Source: Nocardioides lijunqiniae (GTDB taxonomy: Bacteria; Actinomycetota; Actinomycetes; Propionibacteriales; Nocardioidaceae). From it: a DNA stretch of 64,000 bases. Made by a program: the position numbers and the translations under genes. Below the pieces are notes generated by a model. The model saw only the letters and a program-made list of their open reading frames with translations, did no database searches and was not told where the DNA came from. Positions 15,168-23,235 of the stretch are shown piece by piece; position 1 is the first letter of the stretch; every line of letters begins with the position of its first letter. Where the stretch lies: positions 1 to 64,000 of the forward strand of contig NZ_JACJGM010000034.1 of assembly GCF_015024225.1 (NCBI RefSeq), in the 5' to 3' direction.

Positions 15168-16063
15168 ACGGTGCCGGAGCCCCGTCGGCCCTGGGCGCCG
15201 CCGGAGCGACGGTTGCCGAGGATCAGCAGGATGGCCGCGACGAGGGCGATGACGCCCGCGCTCAGCGCCACGATCGGGATCGTCGTGGTGAGCAGGTTGA
15301 TCTTGCTGACGTTGTCCTTGGCGTCGGAGGCGCTCTCCTTCACCTGGTCGTCGGTGAACTTGATCTTCAGGTCGAGGACCTTGCTGCCGCTCTCGAGGTA
15401 GCGCTGCTGGTCCTGGCTCTGCTGAAGGATCGCGCCGGTGGTGGGCTCGACCCAGATCTCCATGGAGTTGTCGTAGGTGCCGGCCACGCCCTCGGCGACC
15501 TCGATGTCGGCGTCCTTGACGTCGATCTTGTAGACGTACAGGTCGACGCCCTCGAGGGTGTCGGTGCGGTCGTAGACCGCGGGCACGGCGGCGTCGGCGG
15601 TGCCGTCCCAGTACTCGTAGTCCTTCTTCTCGGACTCGAAGGGCCACTTGTTGATGAGACCCACGTGGGTGGTCGCGTCGTCGGGGAGGCCCTCGAACTC
15701 CTTCACGGCCTCCGCGGAGACGCGGTCGGTCGCGAAGACGTCGGTGCTCGCGCTGACGAGGCGCTCGTCGGTGCCGTCGACGCAGTTGGGGGCGTCGTCG
15801 ACGTCGATCACGACGCACGAGGTGTTGACCCAGACCGCGACCTCGTCGTCGGAGGCGTCGGAGTCGACCTTCGAGATGCTCTCCACCTTGACCGGGCTCT
15901 CCGGCGAGCCGAGCTTCGACACGGTGCCGCTGAGGTGGGTCACGGAGTTCACGTCGAGCGGCAGCTTCTTCACCTGCCCTGGTGCCCACACGAGCGCCAA
16001 CAGCCCGACCACCAGCAGGAATCCACTCAATGCGAGCAGGATCGCGCCAAGATTCTTACGCAC
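15164..16063 (-). CDS. DUF3068 membrane protein
   Basis: 299 residues from the GTG at 16061-16063, chosen because GGGAGGGG lies 7 bases upstream and the preceding codons are not conserved-looking. There is one membrane segment near the N-terminus (LGAILLALSGFLLVVGLLAL) and one at the C-terminus (PIVALSAGVIALVAAILLIL), with a 230-residue extracytoplasmic part between. This layout and text such as YVYKIDVKDADIEVAEGVAG fit the DUF3068 (porin PorA-like) family. A homologue, Rv0227c as I recall, lies near glycan genes in mycobacteria. Here too it borders methyltransferase, flippase and AftD genes. Confidence 0.8.
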   Translation of the reverse strand: MRKNLGAILLALSGFLLVVGLLALVWAPGQVKKLPLDVNSVTHLSGTVSKLGSPESPVKVESISKVDSDASDDEVAVWVNTSCVVIDVDDAPNCVDGTDERLVSASTDVFATDRVSAEAVKEFEGLPDDATTHVGLINKWPFESEKKDYEYWDGTADAAVPAVYDRTDTLEGVDLYVYKIDVKDADIEVAEGVAGTYDNSMEIWVEPTTGAILQQSQDQQRYLESGSKVLDLKIKFTDDQVKESASDAKDNVSKINLLTTTIPIVALSAGVIALVAAILLILGNRRSGGAQGRRGSGTV

Positions 16064-16167
16064 AGCTGTGCCCCTCCCCAGGAACGAATATTTCGGCACA
16101 GTAACCCATGTCACAGCTGCCGGGGCGTCAATATGGCAGATAACTACTGACGAGTCACGTCACACGC

Positions 16168-16938
16168 TCAGCTGGCGTCGGCCGGGAGTTTCCTCAGCAC
16201 CAGCGCCAGGTTCCAGGTCACCAGCTCACGTACGACGGGCACCCGCAGCAGCCACCACGACCACCCGGGGTTGTACCGCGGGCGCGCCGCGACGACCTCC
16301 GCGCCCTGCTGGCGCGCCGCCCAGCGCAGCCCCGCGCCGGTGGTCACCGCGAACAGGGACTCCCCGAAGCGGTTCTTCGGCTCGTGGCCGTGGACGCGCC
16401 GGTAGCGGCGGCGGGCCCGCTGTCCGCCGAGGAAGTGCCAGGGCGCGGTCTCGTGACCGCCCCACGGGCCGAACCACACCGTGTAGCTGAGGTAGACGAG
16501 TCCGCCCGGGCGCGTCACGCGCACCATCTCCTCGGCCATGAGCCAGGGGTCGGAGACGTGCTCCAGCACGTTGGAGGAGTAGCAGACGTCGACGCTGTCG
16601 TCGGCGAAGGGCAGCTGCATGCCGCTGCCGATCACGGTGCCGGAGGCGATCTCCCCCAGACCCGCGAGCTCGCCGGCGTCGGCGTCGAGGGCGAGGTACG
16701 TCGCACCCGCGGCGACGAAGGCGTCGCGGAAGTAGCCGGGACCGCCTCCGACGTCGAGCAGCCGCGCCCCGCGCAGGTCGCAGTAGTCGCCGAGCTGCTC
16801 GACCGAGTCAGCCGCGAGGGCGCGGTAGAACCGGGCCGGGTCGGGCTGCTCGTACCGGAACTCCCGCAGGAGCCGGACGGAGCGGCGCAGCGTGGCGCGA
16901 CGCCGCGGACGGTCGTCGGGCCGGCGCGCCAGCGTCAG
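16168..16938 (-). CDS. Class I SAM methyltransferase with apparent CTG start
   Basis: About 256 residues if translation starts at CTG (16936-16938). The SAM-binding motif LLDVGGGPGYFRDAF lies about 60-75 residues in, followed by YLALDADAGEL, MQLPFADDSVDVCYSSNVLE and RVTRPGGLVYLSY, so the upstream part is certainly coding. Yet no ATG, GTG or TTG occurs in frame before the GTG at 16633-16635, which would remove the SAM motif. The CTG overlaps the TGA of the preceding small gene (CTGA), suggesting translational coupling. The position beside DUF3068 and a DUF2613-like gene recalls the mycobacterial methyltransferase Rv0224c. Confidence 0.72.
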   Translation of the reverse strand: MTLARRPDDRPRRRATLRRSVRLLREFRYEQPDPARFYRALAADSVEQLGDYCDLRGARLLDVGGGPGYFRDAFVAAGATYLALDADAGELAGLGEIASGTVIGSGMQLPFADDSVDVCYSSNVLEHVSDPWLMAEEMVRVTRPGGLVYLSYTVWFGPWGGHETAPWHFLGGQRARRRYRRVHGHEPKNRFGESLFAVTTGAGLRWAARQQGAEVVAARPRYNPGWSWWLLRVPVVRELVTWNLALVLRKLPADAS

Positions 16939-17096
16939 CTGTTCGAGCCGTAGTCGATGGCCGGCTTCTCGACGCTGACCGGAGACTTGCTCGGCGGCGA
17001 CGTCTGGCTGTTGATCACTCCGACGAGCGAGACGGTGCCGACGACACCACCGACGATCAGCGACCCGATGAGTGCTGCGATGCTTGAGACTGTCAC
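16935..17096 (-). CDS. DUF2613-like small membrane protein
   Basis: 53 residues: one membrane segment (SSIAALIGSLIVGGVVGTVS) followed by a short tail, NSQTSPPSKSPVSVEKP, and the end AIDYGSNS. GTG start at 17094-17096 with GGGAGGG about 7 bases before it. The length, single anchored helix and tail resemble DUF2613 proteins. In mycobacteria such a gene (Rv0236A) lies next to aftD, and here the AftD gene is 6 kb away in the same glycan region. The stop overlaps the apparent CTG start of the methyltransferase gene. Function unknown. Confidence 0.65.
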   Translation of the reverse strand: MTVSSIAALIGSLIVGGVVGTVSLVGVINSQTSPPSKSPVSVEKPAIDYGSNS

Positions 17097-17169
17097 GTGT
17101 TCACCCTCCCTAGGTGAGCGCAGCGTAGCAGCGTTGTGCCGCGCGCGCCGCTGAACGCCGCGCCGACGC

Positions 17170-18885
17170 TCACGGGGTGTCCCGACGGCGTCTGCGGCGC
17201 ACGACCGCGGCCGCCGCCACCCCCACCGGCGGCACCACGAACGCCGCCCACGCGGCGGCCATCGCCCAGAGCCATCCGGTGGGCGGCGCCGGGGACCGGG
17301 CGCCGTCGAGGGCGGACACCTCCAGCCGCGAGCCGCGCAGCAGCGGCTCCCCCGCCACCTCCGGGGGCTCCCCCGGGGCCTCGAGGTCGGTGATCACGAC
17401 CCCGATGCCGGCCCGGACCAGGGCGTCGGCGCGCTCGTCCGGCGTGGGGAGGTCGAGGGCACGGGCCACCTCCGCCACGCGCGGGTCCTCGCCCGCGATG
17501 ACCGTGCCCGAGACCACGAGGGCGTCGCTGGTGACGAAGTCGCGCGACTGGTAGCGGCCCGTGGGGTCCAGCACCTTGCGGCCGGCGTTCCACGCCGGCT
17601 GCCGGTAGCTCGCGAGCGGCAGCAGCAGCACGTCGCCCGGTCCGGCGTCCTCGTCGATCGCCGCCCGGGCGTCGGCGTAGTCGCGCGGGAAGTCGACCGC
17701 CCGGAGCCGGCCGTCGACGCCCAGCGCGGCGTCGGGGAGGAGCAGCACCGGCAGCACGACGAGGGCCGCGGCCACCATGACGGCTCCGGCGTCCTCCATC
17801 CACTCGAGCACCCGGGTGGTCCCCACGGCGGCCAGCGACGCCACCAGCGGCACGCACAGCGCCAGCTGCCGGGACCCGTCCCGCAGCAGTCCGCCGCCCG
17901 GGACGTGCGCCGCGACCCAGGCGACCGCGTCGGGGCTCGCCCACGTCAGCAGCGCGAGCCCCAGCCCCACCCCCCAGCAGATCGCCAGCGTCGCCGCGTC
18001 GCGCCGACCTCGCGACCACCACCGCCGACCTCCGGCCAGGGCGAGCCCCAGCAGGACGAGGAGGGAGACCCAGGCGAGGATGCCGGTGCGTGAGTGCGGG
18101 ACCACCTCGCTGTTCCAGATCCCGCCGAGCGACAGGGCCGCCAAGGGAGCGGGCAACGAGCCCTCGCCGCTCAACGCGAACGCCGCCGCCCCCGCCGGGT
18201 CCGAGCGTCCGGCGGCGGCGTGCAGGAGCCCGGAGACGACCCAGGGCGCGTTGGCGGCCGCGACCAGCCCGACGGCGACGGCGGCGCGGGTCCGCGAGCC
18301 CAGGCCCACGGACGCGACGAGGGCCACCGCGGTGACGACGCCGGCGCTGGCACTGAGCGAGCCGGCCACGACCAGGACAGGCAGCGCCGCGGGCAGCCGT
18401 CGCTCGACCCGCCAACGGCGCCCCAGGAGGAGGACCCACGGCAGGACGCCGTAGCCCACCAGCACCGGCCAGTGGCCCATGACCAGCCGCTCGGCGACGA
18501 ACGGGTTCCACACGAAGAGCGAGACCGCGACCAGCCGCGCCGGCAGCGGGAGGTCCCGCAGCGGCCGGACCACGCCGAGGGCGCCGCCCACGAGCGGGAG
18601 CAGCAGCACGAGCTTCTGCAGCACCCACCCGGCCACCACCTCGTCGAGCACCGAGACCACCGCGTCGGAGGGCACGGCCCGCGGGAGGCTGGAGCCCAGG
18701 CCGAGGAAGTCCGAGCGCAGCGTCAGGTCCGGGACCCACACCATGTCGTAGCTCAGCACCAGGCCCGGGGCCAGCGCCGGGCCCAGCAGGACGACGGCGA
18801 GCAGGACCGCCCACGCCGGGACCCACCATCCGCGCCCGGGGCGGGGCACGGAGACGCCGCGGCGGCGCGGACCGGGACTGGACAT
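17170..18885 (-). CDS. Large polytopic membrane protein, GT-C-like
   Basis: 571 residues from the ATG at 18883-18885 (a GTG six codons upstream is possible). About a dozen hydrophobic segments alternate with short loops. The first periplasmic-type loop has SYDMVWVPDLTLRSDFLGLG, and a later one the aromatic LFVWNPFVAERLVMGHWP, a combination seen in actinobacterial GT-C-fold membrane glycosyltransferase relatives. A soluble domain with a FPRDYADARA region precedes the last helix. By position it may match the mycobacterial membrane protein Rv0226c. It probably takes part in lipid-linked sugar transfer; no substrate can be named. It is divergent from the flippase gene. Confidence 0.65.
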   Translation of the reverse strand: MSSPGPRRRGVSVPRPGRGWWVPAWAVLLAVVLLGPALAPGLVLSYDMVWVPDLTLRSDFLGLGSSLPRAVPSDAVVSVLDEVVAGWVLQKLVLLLPLVGGALGVVRPLRDLPLPARLVAVSLFVWNPFVAERLVMGHWPVLVGYGVLPWVLLLGRRWRVERRLPAALPVLVVAGSLSASAGVVTAVALVASVGLGSRTRAAVAVGLVAAANAPWVVSGLLHAAAGRSDPAGAAAFALSGEGSLPAPLAALSLGGIWNSEVVPHSRTGILAWVSLLVLLGLALAGGRRWWSRGRRDAATLAICWGVGLGLALLTWASPDAVAWVAAHVPGGGLLRDGSRQLALCVPLVASLAAVGTTRVLEWMEDAGAVMVAAALVVLPVLLLPDAALGVDGRLRAVDFPRDYADARAAIDEDAGPGDVLLLPLASYRQPAWNAGRKVLDPTGRYQSRDFVTSDALVVSGTVIAGEDPRVAEVARALDLPTPDERADALVRAGIGVVITDLEAPGEPPEVAGEPLLRGSRLEVSALDGARSPAPPTGWLWAMAAAWAAFVVPPVGVAAAAVVRRRRRRDTP

Positions 18886-18928
18886 CAGGGGTGATCCAAC
18901 CACGCGGCCGGGCCCGCCCGGCCTCGTC

Positions 18929-18934
18929 TACGAT
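18929..18934 (+). promoter_or_regulatory. TACGAT -10 box of the flippase gene
   Basis: TACGAT is followed by 6 bases and then the GTG at 18941, with no ribosome-binding sequence; the layout is that of a leaderless gene. Confidence 0.4.
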
Positions 18935-18940
18935 GACGCC

Positions 18941-20200
18941 GTGACCGAGGCGAGCAGCCTGCGCCCTCGAGCGCGGGACACGGGCGTCGCCATCGCCGTC
19001 GCGATGGGCGTCATGAACGTCTCCACCTACGGCTTCCAGATGATCGCGGCGCGGGCCCTGGGCCCCCGCGAGTACGGCGCGTTCGCCGCCTTGATGAACG
19101 TCACGATGATCGTCGGCGTCCTGGCGCTCGGCCTGCAGGCCACCGCCGCGCGGCGCATCTCCTCCCACCCCGAGGGCGTGGGCGAGATCGAGCGGGCGAT
19201 CCTGCGGGTCACCTACCGCTCGGCCGCCATGGTCGGGGCGCTGCTCCTGGTGCTGTCGCCGGTGATCGCCCTGGTGCTGCGCCTCGACAGCATCGTGAGC
19301 GCGGCCGTGATCGGTCTGGCCGCGGTCCCCCTCACGATCATGGGCGGGCAGGCCGGCGTCCTGCAGGGCGAGCGCCGGTGGCTCGCCCTCGCCATGGTCT
19401 ACGTCGCCGCCGGGGTGCCGCGCCTGGTGGTGGGTGCCGCGATCGTGCTGTGGCAGCCCAGCGAGCTGTCGGCGATGGTCGCGGTCGCCGTGACGGCGCT
19501 GGCACCCGTCCTGGCCGGGAGCATCGCCCTGCGGGGCACCCGCCTGCCCCGGTCCTCCTCGCCCGCTCCGCCCGGGCCCTCGCTCCTGGGCGAGGTGGCC
19601 CGCAACTCCCAGGCGCTCCTCGCGTTCTTCGCGCTCGGCAACGTCGACGTGATGGTCGCCCGCAACGTGCTCGACGGCCACGACGCTGGCCTCTACGCCG
19701 CCGGGCTCATCATGACCAAGGCCGTGCTGTTCCTGCCGCAGTTCGTCGTCGTCGTGTCCTTCCCCGCCATGTCGTCGGTCCACGAGCGACGGCGCACCCT
19801 GCTGCGGGGGCTGGCGACGGTGGCCGGCATCGGGGTCGCGGCCACGGTGGCGGCGTTCCTGCTCCCCGGCCTGGCCATGATCTTCGTCGGAGGCAGCGAG
19901 TACGCCGAGATCGAGTCGCGGCTGTGGCTGTTCGCGGTGCTCGGCACGCTGCTGGCGATGCTCCAGCTGCTGGTGTACGCGGTCGTGGCGGGACAGGGCC
20001 GCCGCTCGGTCTACCTGCCCTGGGCCGGCGTCGCCCTGGTCGTGGGGATCGGGGTCCTGTGCCGGACCCCTGACACGCTGCTGGCCGTCGTCGTGGCCGT
20101 CGACGCCCTCCTCCTGGCGGTGCTGGTCACGGTCAGCCTCTACCTCGCCCGCTCCCCCGTCCCTGCCGAAGATCCCACGGTGATGAGCGAAGGCGTGTAG
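18941..20200 (+). CDS. Polysaccharide flippase-like transporter (MOP superfamily)
   Basis: 419 residues with about twelve membrane segments. The opening MGVMNVSTYGFQMIAARALG followed by REYGAFAALMNV is the usual first-helix signature of O-antigen/teichoic-acid flippases (Wzx-like, MOP superfamily). Such proteins move lipid-linked glycans from the cytoplasmic to the outer face of the membrane. A glycosyltransferase gene follows 43 bases later on the same strand, so the pair probably assembles and exports one envelope glycan. GTG start. Confidence 0.82.
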   Translation: MTEASSLRPRARDTGVAIAVAMGVMNVSTYGFQMIAARALGPREYGAFAALMNVTMIVGVLALGLQATAARRISSHPEGVGEIERAILRVTYRSAAMVGALLLVLSPVIALVLRLDSIVSAAVIGLAAVPLTIMGGQAGVLQGERRWLALAMVYVAAGVPRLVVGAAIVLWQPSELSAMVAVAVTALAPVLAGSIALRGTRLPRSSSPAPPGPSLLGEVARNSQALLAFFALGNVDVMVARNVLDGHDAGLYAAGLIMTKAVLFLPQFVVVVSFPAMSSVHERRRTLLRGLATVAGIGVAATVAAFLLPGLAMIFVGGSEYAEIESRLWLFAVLGTLLAMLQLLVYAVVAGQGRRSVYLPWAGVALVVGIGVLCRTPDTLLAVVVAVDALLLAVLVTVSLYLARSPVPAEDPTVMSEGV

Positions 20201-20243
20201 CGTCCGCCACACCCGTAGGCGTTTCAGGGAGGGGACGAACACG

Positions 20244-21401
20244 GTGCTCGACAGATACCGCGCTGCCACGCGAGCCCGCAGGGCCGGCCGCCGCGCACCC
20301 ATCGACGCGCGCGCCACCCGGCTGCTCGTGCTCAACTGGCGCGACCTGTGGCACCCCGAGGGCGGGGGCTCCGAGCTCTACGTCGGGGAGGTCACCAGGC
20401 GCCTGCGCGACGACGGCGTCGACGTCACCATCTTCAGCGCCCAGTACCCCGGCGCGACCCGGTCCGAGGAGCTCGACGGCCTGCGTTACGTGCGCCGGGG
20501 AGGTCACCTCACGGTCTACCTGTGGGCCGCGTGGTACCTGCTCAGCGGACGCTTCGGCCGGATCGACCGGGTCCTCGAGGTGCAGAACGGCATGCCGTTC
20601 CTCGCGCGTCTCTTCACCCGGGCCCGCGTGACCGTCCTCGTCCACCACGTCCACCGCGAGCAGTGGTCGATCCTGAACCCCCTGCTGGCGCGGGTCGGCT
20701 GGTTCATGGAGTCGCAGGCGGCCGTGCGGGTCAACCGCGGCGTCTCCTACGTCGCCGTCAGCGAGGTCACCCGCAGCGAGCTCGTCGACCTGGGCGTGCG
20801 GGCCTCCGACATCACCATCGCCTGGAACGGCCTGCCGCCGGTCCCCGAGCACGACCCCCGCCCCGAGTCCCCCACCCCGGAGCTCGTCATGCTCGTGCGG
20901 CTGGTGCCGCACAAGCGGGTCGAGCACGCGATGGAGACCGTGGCCGCGCTCCGCGAGCGCTTCCCCGACCTCCACCTCACCGTCATGGGCTCGGGCTGGT
21001 GGGAGCCCCAGCTGCTCCAGCACCGCGCCGACCTCGGGCTCGAGGACCACGTCACCTTCCTGGGCCACGTGAGCGACCGCACCAAGTTCGAGGTCCTCTC
21101 CGGGTCCTGGGTGCACCTGCTGCCGTCGGTCAAGGAGGGCTGGGGCCTCTCCATCGTGGAGGCCGCCAGCGTCGGCGTGCCCTCGATCGCCTACGCCGAC
21201 GCCGGCGGCGTCTGCGAGTCGATCCTCGACGGCGTCACCGGGCTCCTCGCCCAGGACCAGGACGACCTGGTCCAGCAGACCGAGCGGCTCCTGGCCGACG
21301 AGGAGCTGCGCCGCGACCTGGGCGCCAAGGCCAGGATCCGCTCCGCGCAGTTCACGTGGGAGACGACGGTGGCGGCCCTGCGGCGCGCCATGTCCCTCTG
21401 A
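20244..21401 (+). CDS. Glycosyltransferase family 4
   Basis: 385 residues with a GT-B fold. The acceptor domain contains LNWRDLWHPEGGGSELYVGE, and the donor domain LVPHKRVEHAMETVA and PSVKEGWGLSIVEAASVGVP, where the E-x7-E motif for the nucleotide sugar lies. It would transfer a sugar from a nucleotide donor on the cytoplasmic face. GTG start at 20244, with GGGAGGGGA upstream. It follows the flippase gene and probably shares its transcript. The mycobacterial counterpart may be Rv0225. Two bases separate its stop from the end of the convergent membrane-protein gene. Confidence 0.87.
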   Translation: MLDRYRAATRARRAGRRAPIDARATRLLVLNWRDLWHPEGGGSELYVGEVTRRLRDDGVDVTIFSAQYPGATRSEELDGLRYVRRGGHLTVYLWAAWYLLSGRFGRIDRVLEVQNGMPFLARLFTRARVTVLVHHVHREQWSILNPLLARVGWFMESQAAVRVNRGVSYVAVSEVTRSELVDLGVRASDITIAWNGLPPVPEHDPRPESPTPELVMLVRLVPHKRVEHAMETVAALRERFPDLHLTVMGSGWWEPQLLQHRADLGLEDHVTFLGHVSDRTKFEVLSGSWVHLLPSVKEGWGLSIVEAASVGVPSIAYADAGGVCESILDGVTGLLAQDQDDLVQQTERLLADEELRRDLGAKARIRSAQFTWETTVAALRRAMSL

Positions 21402-21402
21402 C

Positions 21403-23235
21403 TCAGGACCCGCCCCGGGCCACCGGGAAGCCGATCGTCGCCGACGCCACGCAGACCGTGCCCGGCTCGTCGCGCCGCTCGTCCTGGCGCAGCTGCAGGG
21501 ACAGCGAGTCCAGGCGGCCGGTGACGACCATGTCGACCACGTTGAGGCCGTCGCGCAGCGGCACCACGCGCTCCTGCTCCCCCGCCTCGACGAGCAGCGA
21601 GCCGCGGGCCGCGGTGTAGTAGCCCACCCGCAGCACCATGCGCTCGCCGTCGCCGTCGATGGTGTCCTCGAGCGGGACCGGCGTGGGGCGCTGCGAGGTC
21701 ACCGCGTAGCCGCAGCTCTCGTCGTCCGGCGTCCGGCTGGTGACCGTCGCGACGAGGTCCATGGGGCGCAGGCGGCCCTCGGCGTCGACCATCCGCATCG
21801 AGTGGCTGGGCAGGTCGAAGACCGGGCTCTCCGGCGCGATGCCCACGAGCGTGGACACGGTCGCGTCGGTGCCGAACCAGTTGATCATCACGTCGTCGGG
21901 GGCTCCCCCGTCGAAGAGCACGACCTCCGGCTGGGCCCGCAGCTCGGCCCGCAGGGTCTCGACGTAGTCGCGGTCGACGCGGTTCTCGAGCGAGCTCGAG
22001 ACCTGGGTGGTGGTCACGGCCGCGGAGACGACGTAGGCGAGCGCGAGGCCGCAGGCCACGAGGGCCGGGCTGCGCAGGAGTGCCGGTAGCCGTGCCGGCC
22101 GCGTCTCGGGACGGGCGGGCGCGGCCAGGACCGCGCGCACCACGAGGGCCAGCGCGACGGGCAGCACCGGCACGATGTCGGCGGCGTAGCGCGGGATCAG
22201 CCCGAAGGTCGGGCCCATGCCGGTGCGACCGCCGAAGAGCAGCACGACGTCCAGCAGCGTGTAGACCAGCAGCAGCAGCCAGCCCCAGCCGGCGGCGCGC
22301 GTGCGGCGCAGCGTCCACACGACGGCGACGGCGACCGCGATCCAGGCCAGCACGACGGCGTACGCCGGAGGCACCAGCAGCGAGTCGCCGACCACCTCGG
22401 GGCCCCACGGCCCGCCCACGAAGCCGGGGACCGCGTTGCGCACGACGAAGTTGCCGAGCAGCTCGGCGGTGTCGCCGCCCGAGCCGGCCGACGTCGTCGC
22501 GATCGGCGCGACCGCCCGGTGCAGGACGACGTAGCCGACGAGGAGCACCACCAGCGACGCCCAGAGCCGCCACCTGGCGCGCAGCGCCTCCATCACCGCG
22601 CGCGGGCCGCGCGCCGAGGCGTGGGCGCAGGCGACCGCACCCAGGACCACGGGGAAGAGAGCGGCGCGCTCCTGGAAGAGCAGGCCGGCCACCGTCGCGA
22701 CCACCACCAGCGGCAGCGCCCACCACCGATCGTCGTGCAGGTGGACCAGCAGGGCCCAGACCGCCAGCAGCAGGCAGATGCTGATCGGCAGGAACTGGAT
22801 CGCCACCGCCCACCAGAGCGTCGGCCAGAGCGCCAGCGGACACAGGAGCCCGACCGCCAGCAGGGGGACGCGGGCCCAGGAGCCCGGCAGCAGCCGGGTC
22901 AGGACCAGCCACAGCAGCGCCGCCGCGACCGCCTGCAGGACGACGGTCTCGACCACGACCGCGCCCCAGTCCAGCGGCGCGAAGTGGGCATGGGCCCAGG
23001 CGAACAGGAAGCCGCCGGGGAAGAAGTGGCCCGAGTAGTCCTGGGTGAGCAGGCCGGCGGTCAGCGGCTCGTCGCCGAGCCGGAGCATCAGGAAGTCGTC
23101 CTGGGTGAAGTACCCGCGCGCCAGCAGGACGCCTCGCCAGACGCCCTGCCCCAGGATGAGCACCAGCGCCACGACGCCGGGCCAGGAGGTCCAGGGGGCG
23201 CTCAGCGGTCGCCACCAGGCGGTGCGCTCAGGCAT
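21403..23235 (-). CDS. Polytopic membrane protein, possible glycosyltransferase
   Basis: 610 residues from MPERTAWWRPL; the ATG at 23233-23235 overlaps the end of aftD by 8 bases (ATGCCTGA), which supports this start. There are about ten membrane segments. An early periplasmic loop has YFTQDDFLMLRLGDEP, an acidic motif in the place where GT-C enzymes carry their catalytic Asp/Glu pair. A further loop reads GHFFPGGFLFAWAHAHFAPL. The C-terminal 200 residues are soluble and beta-rich. Co-translation with AftD suggests a role in the same arabinan- or mannan-type glycan; the enzyme activity itself is not proven by sequence. Confidence 0.68.
   Translation of the reverse strand: MPERTAWWRPLSAPWTSWPGVVALVLILGQGVWRGVLLARGYFTQDDFLMLRLGDEPLTAGLLTQDYSGHFFPGGFLFAWAHAHFAPLDWGAVVVETVVLQAVAAALLWLVLTRLLPGSWARVPLLAVGLLCPLALWPTLWWAVAIQFLPISICLLLAVWALLVHLHDDRWWALPLVVVATVAGLLFQERAALFPVVLGAVACAHASARGPRAVMEALRARWRLWASLVVLLVGYVVLHRAVAPIATTSAGSGGDTAELLGNFVVRNAVPGFVGGPWGPEVVGDSLLVPPAYAVVLAWIAVAVAVVWTLRRTRAAGWGWLLLLVYTLLDVVLLFGGRTGMGPTFGLIPRYAADIVPVLPVALALVVRAVLAAPARPETRPARLPALLRSPALVACGLALAYVVSAAVTTTQVSSSLENRVDRDYVETLRAELRAQPEVVLFDGGAPDDVMINWFGTDATVSTLVGIAPESPVFDLPSHSMRMVDAEGRLRPMDLVATVTSRTPDDESCGYAVTSQRPTPVPLEDTIDGDGERMVLRVGYYTAARGSLLVEAGEQERVVPLRDGLNVVDMVVTGRLDSLSLQLRQDERRDEPGTVCVASATIGFPVARGGS

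Noticed and set aside
16168..16635. Short methyltransferase starting at GTG 16633-16635
   Set aside because: It would lack SAM-binding motif I, which is clearly encoded upstream in the same frame.
17093..20335. Very long antisense open frame (over 1000 codons), with others at 2340-4676, 23045-27430, 23202-27704 and 48520-53079
   Set aside because: They overlap well-supported genes in other frames and translate into repetitive Arg/Gly/Ala/Pro- or Val/Gly/His-rich text. Such frames are normal in high-GC DNA.
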